From Saccharopolyspora flava (GTDB lineage: Bacteria > Actinomycetota > Actinomycetes > Mycobacteriales > Pseudonocardiaceae), in the NCBI RefSeq assembly GCF_900116135.1, contig NZ_FOZX01000013.1, positions 84,771 through 148,770 of the forward strand: 64,000 nucleotides of DNA. The letters run 5' to 3'. This document shows positions 1 to 9,890 of this stretch, piece after piece. Under the pieces are notes generated by a model. That model saw nothing but the letters and a program-made list of their open reading frames with translations. It was not told the origin of the DNA and searched no databases. Every line of letters starts with the position of its first letter. Position 1 is the stretch's first letter. The translations under genes were made by a program, and so were the position numbers.

Positions 1-905
1 TGGCGAACCTGGAGGCCCAGGGCGGCGACGAGTTCTTCGGCGAACCCGAGCTCGACGTGGCCGATCTGCTGCGCCAGGTCGAGGGCAAGGGCGTGGTCAA
101 CCTCCTCGAGCTCGACGACGTGCAGGCCAACCCGGTGCTGTTCTCCACCTTCCTGATGTGGCTGCTGGCCGAGCTGTTCGAGGAGCTGCCCGAAGCCGGC
201 GACCTGGACCGGCCCAAGCTGGTGTTCTTCTTCGACGAGGCGCACCTGCTGTTCAACGACGCCTCCAAGGCGTTCTTGGACCGCATCGAGCAGACCGTGA
301 AGCTCATCCGCTCCAAGGGCGTCGGCGTGTTCTTCTGCACCCAGCTGCCCACCGACCTGCCCAACCCGGTGCTGTCGCAGCTCGGCGCCCGCGTGCAGCA
401 CGCCATCCGCGCCTTCACCCCCGAGGACCAGAAGGCGTTGGCGCGCGCCGTCAAGACCTACCCGACCACCGAGCACTACCAGCTCGACCAGGCGCTGACC
501 ACGCTCGGCATCGGCGAGGCCATCGTGACCGTGCTGTCGGAGACCGGCGCGCCGACGCCGGTGGCCTGGACCCGGCTGCGGCCACCGCGCTCGCTCATGG
601 GCAGCATCGGCGAGGACGCCGTGCGCGAGGCCGCGCGGTCCTCGGACCTGCACGCCAAGTACGCCGAGACCATCGACCGCGAGTCCGCCTACGAGAAGCT
701 CGCGCAGAAGGTCGCCGAGCCCGCCTCCCCGCCGGAGGGAGCCGCCGCACCGGAGGGGGAGGTGCCGGAGCAGCGCGAGCGCGAGGAGGCCGGGATGTTC
801 CAGAAGGCGATGGAGAACCCCGCCGTGCGCTCCTTCTTCCGCTCCGCCGCCAGCGCCGTGGGCCGCGAGGTCACCCGGGGACTGTTCGGCAACCGGCGGC
901 GCTGA
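1..905 (+). CDS. HerA/DUF853-type ATPase, 5' end outside the window
   Basis: The frame is open from base 3, and its start lies upstream of the window. The visible part reads EFFGEPELDVADLL and then a hydrophobic Walker-B-like strand LVFFFDEAHLLF, followed by VFFCTQLPTDLPNPVLSQLG. This is the typical order in bacterial HerA-like P-loop ATPases of the DUF853 family. The Walker A motif should lie in the missing N-terminal half. The last 60 residues are a Pro/Glu-rich linker and a short tail (FFRSAASAVGREVTRGLFG) that is also common in this family. The family is linked to hexameric DNA translocases, but its cellular role is not established. The stop is directly followed by the promoter of the riboswitch-controlled transporter. 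Confidence 0.85.
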   Translation, partial: ANLEAQGGDEFFGEPELDVADLLRQVEGKGVVNLLELDDVQANPVLFSTFLMWLLAELFEELPEAGDLDRPKLVFFFDEAHLLFNDASKAFLDRIEQTVKLIRSKGVGVFFCTQLPTDLPNPVLSQLGARVQHAIRAFTPEDQKALARAVKTYPTTEHYQLDQALTTLGIGEAIVTVLSETGAPTPVAWTRLRPPRSLMGSIGEDAVREAARSSDLHAKYAETIDRESAYEKLAQKVAEPASPPEGAAAPEGEVPEQREREEAGMFQKAMENPAVRSFFRSAASAVGREVTRGLFGNRRR

Positions 906-935
906 CTGACAGCGCCTCACCCGATCAGGTAGGGT
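906..935 (+). promoter_or_regulatory. Promoter of the riboswitch-transporter transcript
   Basis: A -35-like CTGACA (906-911) and a -10-like TAGGGT (930-935) are separated by 18 bases. Transcription would start near 942, just before the conserved TPP aptamer. The -35 box overlaps the stop codon of the preceding ATPase gene. Predicted by eye only. Confidence 0.5.
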
Positions 936-950
936 CTGCGCGACTTATCC

Positions 951-1040
951 ACGCGGGAGCTCGGGCGGACCGGGCTGAGAGGGTGGCAGACCACGCGCCA
1001 CCGACCGCAGAACCTGTCCGGATAATGCCGGCGTAGGGAG
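951..1040 (+). ncRNA. TPP riboswitch (THI element)
   Basis: The leader holds the two hallmark blocks of the thiamine pyrophosphate aptamer: GGGCTGAGAGGGTGG around 972-986 (CTGAGA at 975-980) and AGAACCTGTCCGGATAATGC around 1010-1028, ending in GGCGTAGGGAG. The Shine-Dalgarno GGGAG (1036-1040) forms the 3' edge of the aptamer, 6 bases before the ATG at 1047. TPP binding would therefore be expected to hide the ribosome site, which means translational control. The downstream gene is a thiamine-precursor type transporter, which fits. Confidence 0.92.
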
Positions 1041-1046
1041 CTGTCG

Positions 1047-2369
1047 ATGACGCATGACGTCGCGCGGTCCGAAGTCCCCAACACCCTCGACGAACCGGCG
1101 CCGAAAACGCTGGGAGTGCTCGACCAGGGCGCGTTCTGGGGCAACCTCGGCGTGAGCCTGCTCGGCTTCAGCGGCGCGCTCGCCGTGCTCGCACCGGCCG
1201 GGGTGCCGCAGCTGTCGTTCGCCGCGGCGGTCACCGCGACCGTCGTCGGCACCGTGCTCGGCAGCATCATGGTCGGCATCGCCGCCATCCCGGGCGCGCG
1301 CACCGGCGCCCCCGCGATGATGCTGCTGCGCGGCCTGTTCGGAACCCGGCTGTCCTACGTGCCGACCGTGCTCAACATCCTGCAGCTGGTCGGCTGGGGC
1401 ACCTTCGAGCTGCTGGTGATCGCCCAGGGCGCCGAGGCCCTGTTCGGCGGCGGCCCGCGGTGGCTGTACGTGCTCATCGCCGGTGTGATCACCACCGCGC
1501 TCACGCTGCGCCCGCTCGGCGCGCTGCGCCTGCTGCGCCGCTACGTGAGCATCGCCGTGCTCATCGCGATGGTCTACTTCTTCGTGCAGCTGCTGCGGGA
1601 ACCGCTGCCGCCGATGCACGAGGGATCCTGGGAGGGCTTCTGGCCCGGGGCGGACGCCGCGCTGGCCGTGGCCGTGTCCTGGCTGCCGGTGGCCTCGGAC
1701 TACTCGCGGCACTCCCGCACCGCGGGCGGCGCCTTCACCGCCGCGACCGTCGGCTACTCCATCACCCAGATCGCCTGCTACCTGCTGGGACTGCTCGGCC
1801 TGGCGCTGGTCGGCTTCGACGGCGACAAGGCCTTCGACCCGCTGCTGGCCGCGCCGCTGGGCGTGCTGTTCTTCGCGGTGCTGGTGCTGCGCGAGGTCGA
1901 CCAGTCCTTCGCCGACACCTACTCCACCGCGGTGTCCATCCAAAACCTGCGCCCCAGCACCGATCGCCGCGTGCTGAGCCTGATCGTCGGCGCGATCAGC
2001 ACGCTGGCGGCGCTGACCATGGACATCGAGCAGTTCTCCAACTTCCTGCTGCTGATCGGCTCGGTGTTCGTGCCGATGTTCGGCGTGCTGGCCGTGGACT
2101 ACTTCCACAACGCCCGCCACCGCGAGTGGGACGTCTCCGCCGAGGCGCCGTCGCGCTGGGGGATGCTCGTGGCCTGGCTGCTGGGCTTCGCGACGTTCCA
2201 GCTGATCAACCCCGGCGAGCTCGGCTGGTGGACGGCGATGTGGACCAGCGCCCGCGAGGCCGCCGGGTTCACCGTGCCGACCTGGATGAGCGCGGCGCTG
2301 ACCTCGTTCGTCATCTCCGCGGTGGCGGCGGGCGTCATCGGCCTGTTCGCCCGCCACCACCGCGACTGA
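1047..2369 (+). CDS. cytX: NCS1-family transporter, probably for hydroxymethylpyrimidine (CytX-like)
   Basis: A 440-residue integral membrane protein with about 12 hydrophobic segments and the usual NCS1 (cytosine/purine/thiamine permease) layout. The N-terminal region has KTLGVLDQGAFWGNLGVS; a central SWLPVASDYSRHSR matches the family's SDYSR-type motif, and EVDQSFADTYSTAVSIQNL lies further on. The substrate is inferred from the TPP riboswitch directly upstream: in bacteria this pairing marks HMP or thiamine-related uptake (CytX/ThiY-type). It is monocistronic, because a hairpin follows and the next gene converges on it. A general purine or cytosine permease is the alternative if the riboswitch were ignored. 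Confidence 0.85.
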   Translation: MTHDVARSEVPNTLDEPAPKTLGVLDQGAFWGNLGVSLLGFSGALAVLAPAGVPQLSFAAAVTATVVGTVLGSIMVGIAAIPGARTGAPAMMLLRGLFGTRLSYVPTVLNILQLVGWGTFELLVIAQGAEALFGGGPRWLYVLIAGVITTALTLRPLGALRLLRRYVSIAVLIAMVYFFVQLLREPLPPMHEGSWEGFWPGADAALAVAVSWLPVASDYSRHSRTAGGAFTAATVGYSITQIACYLLGLLGLALVGFDGDKAFDPLLAAPLGVLFFAVLVLREVDQSFADTYSTAVSIQNLRPSTDRRVLSLIVGAISTLAALTMDIEQFSNFLLLIGSVFVPMFGVLAVDYFHNARHREWDVSAEAPSRWGMLVAWLLGFATFQLINPGELGWWTAMWTSAREAAGFTVPTWMSAALTSFVISAVAAGVIGLFARHHRD

Positions 2370-2378
2370 TCGTCCGGG

Positions 2379-2419
2379 GACGGCTCCGGCCTACGAGGGG
2401 CGGCGGGACCGGAGCCGTC
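2379..2419. terminator. Hairpin between converging genes
   Basis: GACGGCTCCGG (2379-2389) pairs perfectly with CCGGAGCCGTC (2409-2419) across a 19-base loop. It sits between the 3' ends of the transporter (+) and the prenyl synthase (-). There is no clear T tract. Confidence 0.6.
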
Positions 2420-2436
2420 ATCCCGGACCGCCGGGA

Positions 2437-3480
2437 TCAGTGGTCCCGGCGGGCCACCAGGTGGGCGAGCGCGGTCAGGCCCGCGGCCGCCTCCTCGTCC
2501 GGTTCGGTCTTGCGGAGCTCCGACAGCGCCGAGGCCAGCAGCTCGTCGGCCTGGGCCTGGCTCCAGGCCTTCCCGCCGGCCAGCGTCACCAGCTCCGCGG
2601 CCTGGGCCAGCTCGCCGCTGATCAACGGCTGCTCCCGGTAGTACAGCGCGGCCAGCCGCTGCCCCGCGCTGGTGCCCGAGGTCAGGGCCGAGACCACCGG
2701 CAGCGTCTTCTTGCGGGTCCGCAGGTCGGAGAACACCGGCTTGCCCGTCATCGCCGGATCGCCCCAGATCCCCAGCAGGTCGTCGACGTGCTGGAACGCC
2801 AAGCCCAGCCGCTCGCCGAAGCTGCGCAGCCGGGTGATCTGCTCCGGCGTCCCGCCGCCGTAGAGCGCGCCGAGCGCGCACGCGCAGCCCAGCAGCGCAC
2901 CGGTCTTGTCGCGCGCCATCCGCTGGCACTCGGCGACGCCCACGTCCGCGCGGGTCTCGAACTCCAGGTCCGCGTTCTGCCCGTCGATGAGCCCGAGCAC
3001 CGCGCTGCTGAGCATCCGCACCGCACTGGCCGATTCCGGGTGCTGCGAGGAGGCCAGCACGTCGGAGGCCAGCGACAGCAGCGCGTCCCCGGCCAGGATC
3101 GCCGTCGCGTTGCCGAACACCGTCCAGGCCGTGGGCCGGTGCCGCCGCGTGACGTCGCCGTCCACCACGTCGTCGTGCAGCAGCGAGAAGTTGTGCGCCA
3201 GCTCCACCGCCACCGCCGCCGGCACCGCCTTGGCCGGATCACCGCCCACCGCCGAAGCGCTGAGCAGCACCATCGCCGGGCGCATCGCCTTGCCCCGGTC
3301 GGCCCGCACCGGATCGCCGCGCTCGTCGAGCCAGCCCAGGTGGTAGCCGGCGACGTCGCGCATCCGGTCCGGGAGTCGGTCCACCGCCGCCCGCAGCGCC
3401 GGCTCGACCATGGTCCGGCTGCTGGTCAGCGCCTCGAAGGCCTGACCGGCCCGGTTCGCGTCCTGCTGCATCGCGGTCAT
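2437..3480 (-). CDS. Polyprenyl diphosphate synthase, probable encapsulin cargo
   Basis: A 347-residue class-I trans-isoprenyl diphosphate synthase that would condense allylic diphosphates with IPP. The first Asp-rich motif is LLHDDVVDGD (around residue 102), followed by RRHRPT. The second is QHVDDLLGIWGD (around residue 230), so the usual DDxxD is DDLLG here. That variant is what I recall for prenyl synthases that travel with family 2B encapsulins. The gene begins 17 bases after the stop of the second shell gene, on the same strand, so it is very likely cotranscribed. The start at 3480 has GGGAG upstream. No long disordered N-terminal extension is visible; only about 25 residues precede the catalytic fold, so the encapsulation signal is not obvious. 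Product chain length cannot be read from the sequence. Confidence 0.88.
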   Translation of the reverse strand: MTAMQQDANRAGQAFEALTSSRTMVEPALRAAVDRLPDRMRDVAGYHLGWLDERGDPVRADRGKAMRPAMVLLSASAVGGDPAKAVPAAVAVELAHNFSLLHDDVVDGDVTRRHRPTAWTVFGNATAILAGDALLSLASDVLASSQHPESASAVRMLSSAVLGLIDGQNADLEFETRADVGVAECQRMARDKTGALLGCACALGALYGGGTPEQITRLRSFGERLGLAFQHVDDLLGIWGDPAMTGKPVFSDLRTRKKTLPVVSALTSGTSAGQRLAALYYREQPLISGELAQAAELVTLAGGKAWSQAQADELLASALSELRKTEPDEEAAAGLTALAHLVARRDH

Positions 3481-3497
3481 CTCCGCACTCCCTTCGC

Positions 3498-4877
<1,380 letters not shown>

Positions 4878-4939
4878 GGTGGTTCAACTCCTCGCGTCGG
4901 GAAGAGGAGCGGGCCTGTCGCAGCGACCGGCCCGCCTGC

Positions 4940-6352
4940 TCAGTTCTCGCGGCCCACTTCGACGTGCTCGAGCACGCCGAGCGCGTCGAAGACCATCACC
5001 GCGGCCGAGTAGTAGGTGCTGACCAGGTAGGAGATGACGGCCTGGTCGTTGATGCCCATGAAGCGGACCGACAGCCCGGGCCGGTACTCGTCGGGCAGGC
5101 CGGTTTGGTGCAGGCCGACCACGCCCTGGTTCTGCTCGCCCAGGCGCATCAGCATGATCGAGCTGGTGCGCTTGTCGCTGACGTGCAGCTTGTCGCAGGG
5201 CAGGATCGGCACGCCCCGCCACGCCGGCACCTGGTGCCCGCCGAGGTCGATGCTCTGCGGGTACAGCCCGCGCTTGCTGCACTCCCGGCCGAACGCCGCG
5301 ATGCTCCGCGGGTGCGCCAGGAAGCAGCCCGGCTCCTTCCACACCAGCGTCAGCAACTCGTCCATGTCGTCGGGGGTCGGCGGACCGGTGCGGGTGGGGA
5401 TGCGCTGGCGCAGGTCGGCGTTGTGCAGCAGGCCGAAGTCGCGGTTGTTGACCAGCTCCTCCTCCTGCCGCTCGCGCAGCGCCTCGATGGTCAGCCGGAG
5501 CTGCTGCTCGGTCTGGTTCATCGGCTGGTTGTAGAGGTCGGCGACCCGGCTGTGCACCCGCAGCACGGTCTGGGCGACGCTGAGCTCGTACTCCCGCGGC
5601 GAGAGCTCGTAGTCGACGAACGTGCCGGTCAGCGACGGCTCGCCGGAGTGGCCGGAGGCGATGTCGATGTCGGCCTCGCCGTGCGGGTTGTGCGGCCGGC
5701 CCGGTCCGGCCAGCGCCTCCCGCACGTGCGCGCGCAACGACTCCGAGGAACCGTTGAGCTCCTGGAAGGTCCGCTGCGCGAGGGAGAGCACGGTGCAGGG
5801 GGTGACCGCCTTGTAGCTGGCGTCCCACTCGCCGGCCTCACCGGCCAGCACCTGCGCGCCGAAGTACTGGCCGTCGGCGAGCACCTCCAGCACCGTCTGG
5901 TCGCCGTACTCGCCGGTGCCGATCTTGTTGACCTTGCCGTGGGCGATCAGGACGACTTCCTCGGCCGGATCCCCGGAGCTGGCGATGACCTGGCCCGGCT
6001 CGTACTGGCGCTGCACGAAGCGGTCGGCCAGCGCGCGCAGCGCCGTCTCGTCGTCGAAACCGCGCAGCAGCGGCAGTTCCTGCAGCTCCTGGGGGATCAC
6101 GCGGACGTCGGCGCCGGTGTTGCTGAAGGTGATCCGGCCGTCTCCGAGCGTGTAGCTCAACCGCCGGTTCACCCGGTAGACGCCGCCCGCGGCCTGCACC
6201 CACGGCAGCATCCGCAGCAGCCATCGGGAGGTGATGCCCTGCATCTGCGGAACCGACTTGGTCGTGGTCGCCAGGTTCCGCGCCGCGGCCGTGCTCAGGC
6301 TCAGCTGCGGGGATTCGGTGTCGACGGGGTTGGTCGGATCGGTCGCAGTCAC
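4940..6352 (-). CDS. Family 2B encapsulin shell protein (copy 2, EshA-like)
   Basis: A 470-residue paralogue of the next gene with the same architecture: N-arm ([20 protein letters not shown]), cNMP-binding-like insert ([37 protein letters not shown]), and HK97-like core ([53 protein letters not shown]). Long blocks match copy 1 exactly, while the insert and the loop near residue 375 differ. That is the pattern expected of two coassembling but distinct shell subunits. I chose the GTG at 6352 (VTATDPTNP), which aligns with MTATEQ of copy 1 and has GGTGG upstream; an ATG at 6373 is possible. It is the first gene of the minus-strand operon, 62 bases before copy 1. Confidence 0.9.
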   Translation of the reverse strand: MTATDPTNPVDTESPQLSLSTAAARNLATTTKSVPQMQGITSRWLLRMLPWVQAAGGVYRVNRRLSYTLGDGRITFSNTGADVRVIPQELQELPLLRGFDDETALRALADRFVQRQYEPGQVIASSGDPAEEVVLIAHGKVNKIGTGEYGDQTVLEVLADGQYFGAQVLAGEAGEWDASYKAVTPCTVLSLAQRTFQELNGSSESLRAHVREALAGPGRPHNPHGEADIDIASGHSGEPSLTGTFVDYELSPREYELSVAQTVLRVHSRVADLYNQPMNQTEQQLRLTIEALRERQEEELVNNRDFGLLHNADLRQRIPTRTGPPTPDDMDELLTLVWKEPGCFLAHPRSIAAFGRECSKRGLYPQSIDLGGHQVPAWRGVPILPCDKLHVSDKRTSSIMLMRLGEQNQGVVGLHQTGLPDEYRPGLSVRFMGINDQAVISYLVSTYYSAAVMVFDALGVLEHVEVGREN

Positions 6353-6915
6353 GACAGAAATACCACCAATCATTGTGCTGACAAATCGACGAGCGGGGAA
6401 CTCGAAGAAGGGCAGGAGAGGTCGAATCGACGATTGTCGTCGAGGAATTAGAGGGAGATGAGGAGGAATAGTTCGTGCGCGGCAACGGCGACGTTGGCGT
6501 TGCTCACGAACGGAACGCTAGCACCGGCCCATCCGGCCGTACAGTCACCCGAAAGTGCTGACCGGTTCCATAGTCGGTGGTCAGCGGAGCGTAGCTCCAT
6601 GATCACCTGATAGCACCCTTGTGCTCGGCGGGGTGCGTCGAATAGATGGGGCGCTTGTCGGGCTTTGTCGGCGGATGCCGTCGTCGTGAGCATTGTTGGG
6701 CTTGTTGCAGGACGGCTCTACGGTTTCGCTGCTCCATTGGAGCGACGGAGATGTGAACTCGAATTCCACGAATCGGGTTATCCATTTCTGACGGATCTCC
6801 GGCGTATTGTTCGGTCAGTGGTTCGGCCGGGTCTTTCCCCGAATCGATCGGGATGGTTGAAGACCTATCGGAATCGGCGAACCGGTCCGTTGTTCTCTCC
6901 AGGAGGCGATTTCGC
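6353..6915. other. Divergent intergenic region, encapsulin operon / XRE gene
   Basis: About 560 bases with lower GC than its neighbours and no convincing gene. It must hold the promoters of the encapsulin operon (-) and the XRE-type gene (+). Visible structure: CGACGA-TTG-TCGTCG hairpin (6428-6442), a small dyad CCCGA-N5-TCGGG (6838-6852) just before the XRE gene, and a TAGCGT-like -10 on the minus strand near 6515-6520. None is decisive. Short open frames here (for example 6665-6919) have no ribosome site or recognisable sequence. Confidence 0.4.
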
Positions 6916-7209
6916 GTGAAGTGGAACCTGAGGCTGGTCGCGGCTCAGCGGGGTATATGGAAGGCCACCGACCTGCAGCGGCGGTTCGCCGAGCACGGGC
7001 TGGTGATCTCCGCCGGGAAGATGTCCGGGCTGTGGTCGAAGACCCCGGCCAGCCTGAAGCTCGAAGACCTCGACGTCATCTGCCGCGTCCTCGGCTGCGA
7101 GGTCGGTGATCTGCTCGAACCCGAGGTGCACAGAGTGCCCGTTCCCCGAGCGCCGGAGACCGCGCCGGACAACAACGCGCACGGGTCGCCGGCCGGGGTC
7201 GCGGAATGA
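6916..7209 (+). CDS. Small XRE/Cro-type DNA-binding regulator
   Basis: A 97-residue protein starting at a GTG 9 bases after a perfect AGGAGG (6901-6906). Residues 1-65 look like a compact helix-turn-helix of the Cro/CI type: MKWNLRLVAAQRGIWKATDL, then a recognition region GLVISAGKMSGLWSKTP and LEDLDVICRVLGCEVGDLLE. The C-terminal 30 residues are a flexible Pro/Ala-rich tail. The frame stays open further upstream to an ATG at 6853, but the ribosome site supports the GTG. It overlaps the next gene by 4 bases (ATGA), so the two are translationally coupled. It lies divergent from the encapsulin operon and could control it or its own operon; this is inference. Confidence 0.78.
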   Translation: MKWNLRLVAAQRGIWKATDLQRRFAEHGLVISAGKMSGLWSKTPASLKLEDLDVICRVLGCEVGDLLEPEVHRVPVPRAPETAPDNNAHGSPAGVAE

Positions 7210-7973
7210 GCCTGGTCCTCACCGGCACCCTCTGGGTGCTCGGTGCCGCCGTCGGCGCGGCGGTGATCGGCTACCTGGTGCGCCGGATCGGCCAGGACGA
7301 GGGCGAACCCAGCAACAACGACGCCGCCAGGCAGGTCTTCACGATCGTCAGCGGCCTGCAGGCCGTGGTCCTGGCGTTCGTGCTGGTGACCCTGTTCGAC
7401 GCGGTCACCGACGCGCGCGAAGGCGCCTACACCGAAGCGCAGGACCTGGTCGCGGTGTCGTGGGCGATGGAATCGCTGCCCGCGGACTCCGCCGCCGAGG
7501 TCCGGGAGCAGAGCCGGTCCTACCTCGGCACCGTGATCTCCGCCGAGTGGCCGCAGATGCAGCGCGGCGTCCCGGTGGGCGGACCCGGCTGGGGCGAGCT
7601 GGACAAGATCCGCGCCGCGGTGGTGGCCGCCGAGGCCGACGGGGAGTTCCAGGAGGACCGCAAGTCCGAGGCCCTCGACAAGCTCAACGAGGTCTACACC
7701 GAGCGGCACGAACGCCTCACCCGCGCCTTCGACCGCGGGGTGGTGGCGGTGGTGTGGTTCGTGCTCGTCGTCGGCAGCCTGGTGTGCGTGCTGCTGCCGA
7801 ACCTCTTCGGCGGCACCCGCTCCTTCCCGCACATCGTGCTGGTGTCCACCCTGGCCGGTGCGCTGGCGCTGCTGCTGTTCGCGATCTTTCAGTTGCAGAA
7901 CCCGTTCAGCGGCGGGTCCCGAATCGAACCGGAGGCCTTCCAGTGGGCGCTCGACCGCTTGGGGCGGGGCTAG
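7206..7973 (+). CDS. DUF4239 (bestrophin-like) membrane protein
   Basis: A 255-residue membrane protein with two hydrophobic segments near the N-terminus (about residues 5-25 and 45-65) and two near the C-terminus (about 178-200 and 208-232), separated by a long soluble, acidic middle part. The sequence ASNNDAARQVFTIVSGLQAVVLAF-like start and the overall layout match the DUF4239 family, which has been compared with bestrophin-like channels. Its function is unknown. It is coupled at both ends: a 4-base overlap with the XRE gene, and a 31-base overlap with the next gene. Confidence 0.75.
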   Translation: MSLVLTGTLWVLGAAVGAAVIGYLVRRIGQDEGEPSNNDAARQVFTIVSGLQAVVLAFVLVTLFDAVTDAREGAYTEAQDLVAVSWAMESLPADSAAEVREQSRSYLGTVISAEWPQMQRGVPVGGPGWGELDKIRAAVVAAEADGEFQEDRKSEALDKLNEVYTERHERLTRAFDRGVVAVVWFVLVVGSLVCVLLPNLFGGTRSFPHIVLVSTLAGALALLLFAIFQLQNPFSGGSRIEPEAFQWALDRLGRG

Positions 7974-9097
7974 CCGGCGCCGCGCTGGCGTCGCTCCTGG
8001 CGCTGCCCGCAGCGCCCGCGGTTGCCGAGGCCGCGCCGACCTGCGAAGCGCTGCAGATCCGCACCAGCGGTGCGACCTCGGTGCTGCACCGGGTGCGGCT
8101 GCCGGACTTCACCGACGTGCGGGTGGGGGAGCTGCCGTACCGGATGAACGCCCTCGGGTACGCGCGCTCGCAGGGCTGGGCCTACGGCATCGCCGAGGGG
8201 TTCGCCGACGGCGGGCACGTGGTGGCGCTGCGCCCGTCCGACCCACCGCTGGACCTCGGTCCCGTGGTGGCCGGGCGCGGCGACACCCCGTGGAACCCGA
8301 TCGGCCACCCCGAGGCCGGCGCGATCCGCGGCGACCGCTGGTACGTCCTGGAGGACGACCGTCTGTACACAGTGGACGTCGACCGGGACAGCCGGACGTT
8401 CCGGCGCGTGCTGCGCTCGATCGCCCTGGAACGACGGCACGGCCCGTTCTCGGTCGACGACGTCGACGTCGGCCCGGACGGACTGCTCTACGGCGTCGCC
8501 CAGACCTACACCGGAATCCCGGCCGTCGTGCGGCTGGACCCGGGCACCGGGGTCGTCGAACCGGTCTCCTGGCTGCCGGACCTGCTGCCCGACAGCTACG
8601 GGTCGGTGGTGATCGGCCGGGACGGAGCCCTCTACGTCACCGGCAACCGCAGCGGCGGCGCCTACCGCATCGGCGAGGGAGGGAAGGTCGTGAAACTGGC
8701 CGAACTGCCGGGAACGTCCAGTTCGGACGCCGCCGGGTGCCTGCGACGACCCCCGTCGCCGGCACCCCCGGAACCACCACCCGTCCCGCCGCCTCCGACG
8801 AGCTCGGAGGAGCCACCGCCGCCCCCGACTCCGAGTGCGGAGACGCCCCCGCCCTCGACGACGCCGCCCTCGACGACGCGGCCATCACCGGCCCGGCCGA
8901 CGCCGAGCCAGGCATCGCCACCACCGGAGGCTCCGCCGCCGAGCGAGACGCCGGAGACCGCCTCGCCCACGCCCAGCGAAGAGCCCGACTCGGACGAAAC
9001 CGGGCACACCACCCAGGAGAAGCGCCGCTGGGCGCTGGCCGGACTGGTGCTGCTCATCGGCGGCAGCGCGGCCGTGCGCAGGCTCGGACGCGGCTGA
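7943..9097 (+). CDS. Secreted/anchored beta-propeller-like protein with Pro-rich stalk
   Basis: A 384-residue protein starting at a GTG with GGAGG 7 bases upstream, inside the end of the preceding gene. Order: signal peptide (about 1-30, GAALASLLALPAAPAVAEA), a repetitive domain (about 32-265) resembling DUF6923-type beta-propellers, with PYRMNALGYARSQGWAYGIA, DDVDVGPDGLLYGVA and GSVVIGRDGALYVTGNRSGG, then a 100-residue Pro/Thr/Ser/Glu stalk, and a single C-terminal membrane helix followed by RRLGRG. This predicts an outward-facing, membrane-anchored sensor or binding protein. The function is unknown. The tight overlap with the XRE and DUF4239 genes suggests one functional unit. Confidence 0.72.
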   Translation: MGARPLGAGLAGAALASLLALPAAPAVAEAAPTCEALQIRTSGATSVLHRVRLPDFTDVRVGELPYRMNALGYARSQGWAYGIAEGFADGGHVVALRPSDPPLDLGPVVAGRGDTPWNPIGHPEAGAIRGDRWYVLEDDRLYTVDVDRDSRTFRRVLRSIALERRHGPFSVDDVDVGPDGLLYGVAQTYTGIPAVVRLDPGTGVVEPVSWLPDLLPDSYGSVVIGRDGALYVTGNRSGGAYRIGEGGKVVKLAELPGTSSSDAAGCLRRPPSPAPPEPPPVPPPPTSSEEPPPPPTPSAETPPPSTTPPSTTRPSPARPTPSQASPPPEAPPPSETPETASPTPSEEPDSDETGHTTQEKRRWALAGLVLLIGGSAAVRRLGRG

Positions 9098-9105
9098 GCC
9101 GGGAC

Positions 9106-9156
9106 GTGACGCTGGTGACGACCGTGACATCGGCCGGTGGCACCAGCGGCTAGGCT
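9106..9156 (+). promoter_or_regulatory. Promoter with triple GTGAC direct repeat
   Basis: GTGAC occurs three times with a 9-base period (9106, 9115, 9124), followed by a -10-like TAGGCT at 9151-9156. The ATG at 9164 begins 7 bases after this box, so the transcript is probably leaderless. The repeats lie where an activator or repressor would bind. Confidence 0.45.
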
Positions 9157-9163
9157 GCCGCGC

Positions 9164-9841
9164 ATGTTGCAGGCTCGGGATGAACGGACGCTGCTCCGCT
9201 GCGGGACCGCGGGCGCGGTGCTGTTCGTGGCGGCGTTCCTGATCATCGGTTCGGTGCGGGCCGGGTACGACCCGCTGCGCCACCCGGTGAGTTCGCTGTC
9301 CATCGGTTCGTTCGGCTGGACGCAGGCGGTGAACTTCTGCATCAGCGGTGTCCTGGTCACCAGCTTCGCCTTCGGGGTGCGCTCGGTGCTGCTGCGATTA
9401 GGCGGCGACTGGTGGATCCCCGGCCTGGTGATCGCGGTCGGCGTCGGGCTCATCGGCGCGGGCTTCTTCACCACCGACCCGATCAACGGCTACCCGCCCG
9501 GCGCCGAGGAGGTGACCACCGCGACCGGCGTGCTCCACCAGCTGTTCTCCGCGGGGGTCTTCCTCGGGCTGCCCGCCGCGAGCTGGATGCTCGGCCGCCT
9601 GTTCTGGGCCACCGAGCACCCGTGGTGGGCAGGCTACTGCTTCCTCACCGCCGTGGCGTTCCTCGCCGGGTTCGTGCTCGCCGCGCTCGGCTTCGGCGGA
9701 ATGCCCGACTTCCAGCCCTACGCGGGCCTCTACCAGCGCATCACCCTCGGCATCGGATTCGGGTGGTTGCTGCTGATCTCGCTGTTCCTGCGCAGCGCGC
9801 GCTTCTCCCGCGCCTTCAACGTCCGGACCCGGACGAGCTGA
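9164..9841 (+). CDS. DUF998 family membrane protein
   Basis: A 225-residue protein with about six hydrophobic helices and conserved spots typical of DUF998: YDPLRHPVSSLSIGSFGWTQ after the first helix and FTTDPINGYPPG after the third. The family is widespread in actinobacteria and its function is unknown. The ATG at 9164 was chosen because it lies 7 bases after TAGGCT, giving a leaderless start; an earlier in-frame ATG at 9137 would lie upstream of this promoter. It is a single gene, facing the PPOX gene. Confidence 0.75.
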   Translation: MLQARDERTLLRCGTAGAVLFVAAFLIIGSVRAGYDPLRHPVSSLSIGSFGWTQAVNFCISGVLVTSFAFGVRSVLLRLGGDWWIPGLVIAVGVGLIGAGFFTTDPINGYPPGAEEVTTATGVLHQLFSAGVFLGLPAASWMLGRLFWATEHPWWAGYCFLTAVAFLAGFVLAALGFGGMPDFQPYAGLYQRITLGIGFGWLLLISLFLRSARFSRAFNVRTRTS

Positions 9842-9890
9842 CGCCCCGGCCCGCGCGAGACCGGGGCGTCCCAGACGCTGCGGCCGGGTT

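Noticed and set aside
8750..8995. Repetitive CCGCC/CCGACG sequence, possible CRISPR or tandem repeat
   Set aside because: It is the Pro/Thr/Ser codon run of the stalk of the propeller protein; there are no spaced identical repeats.
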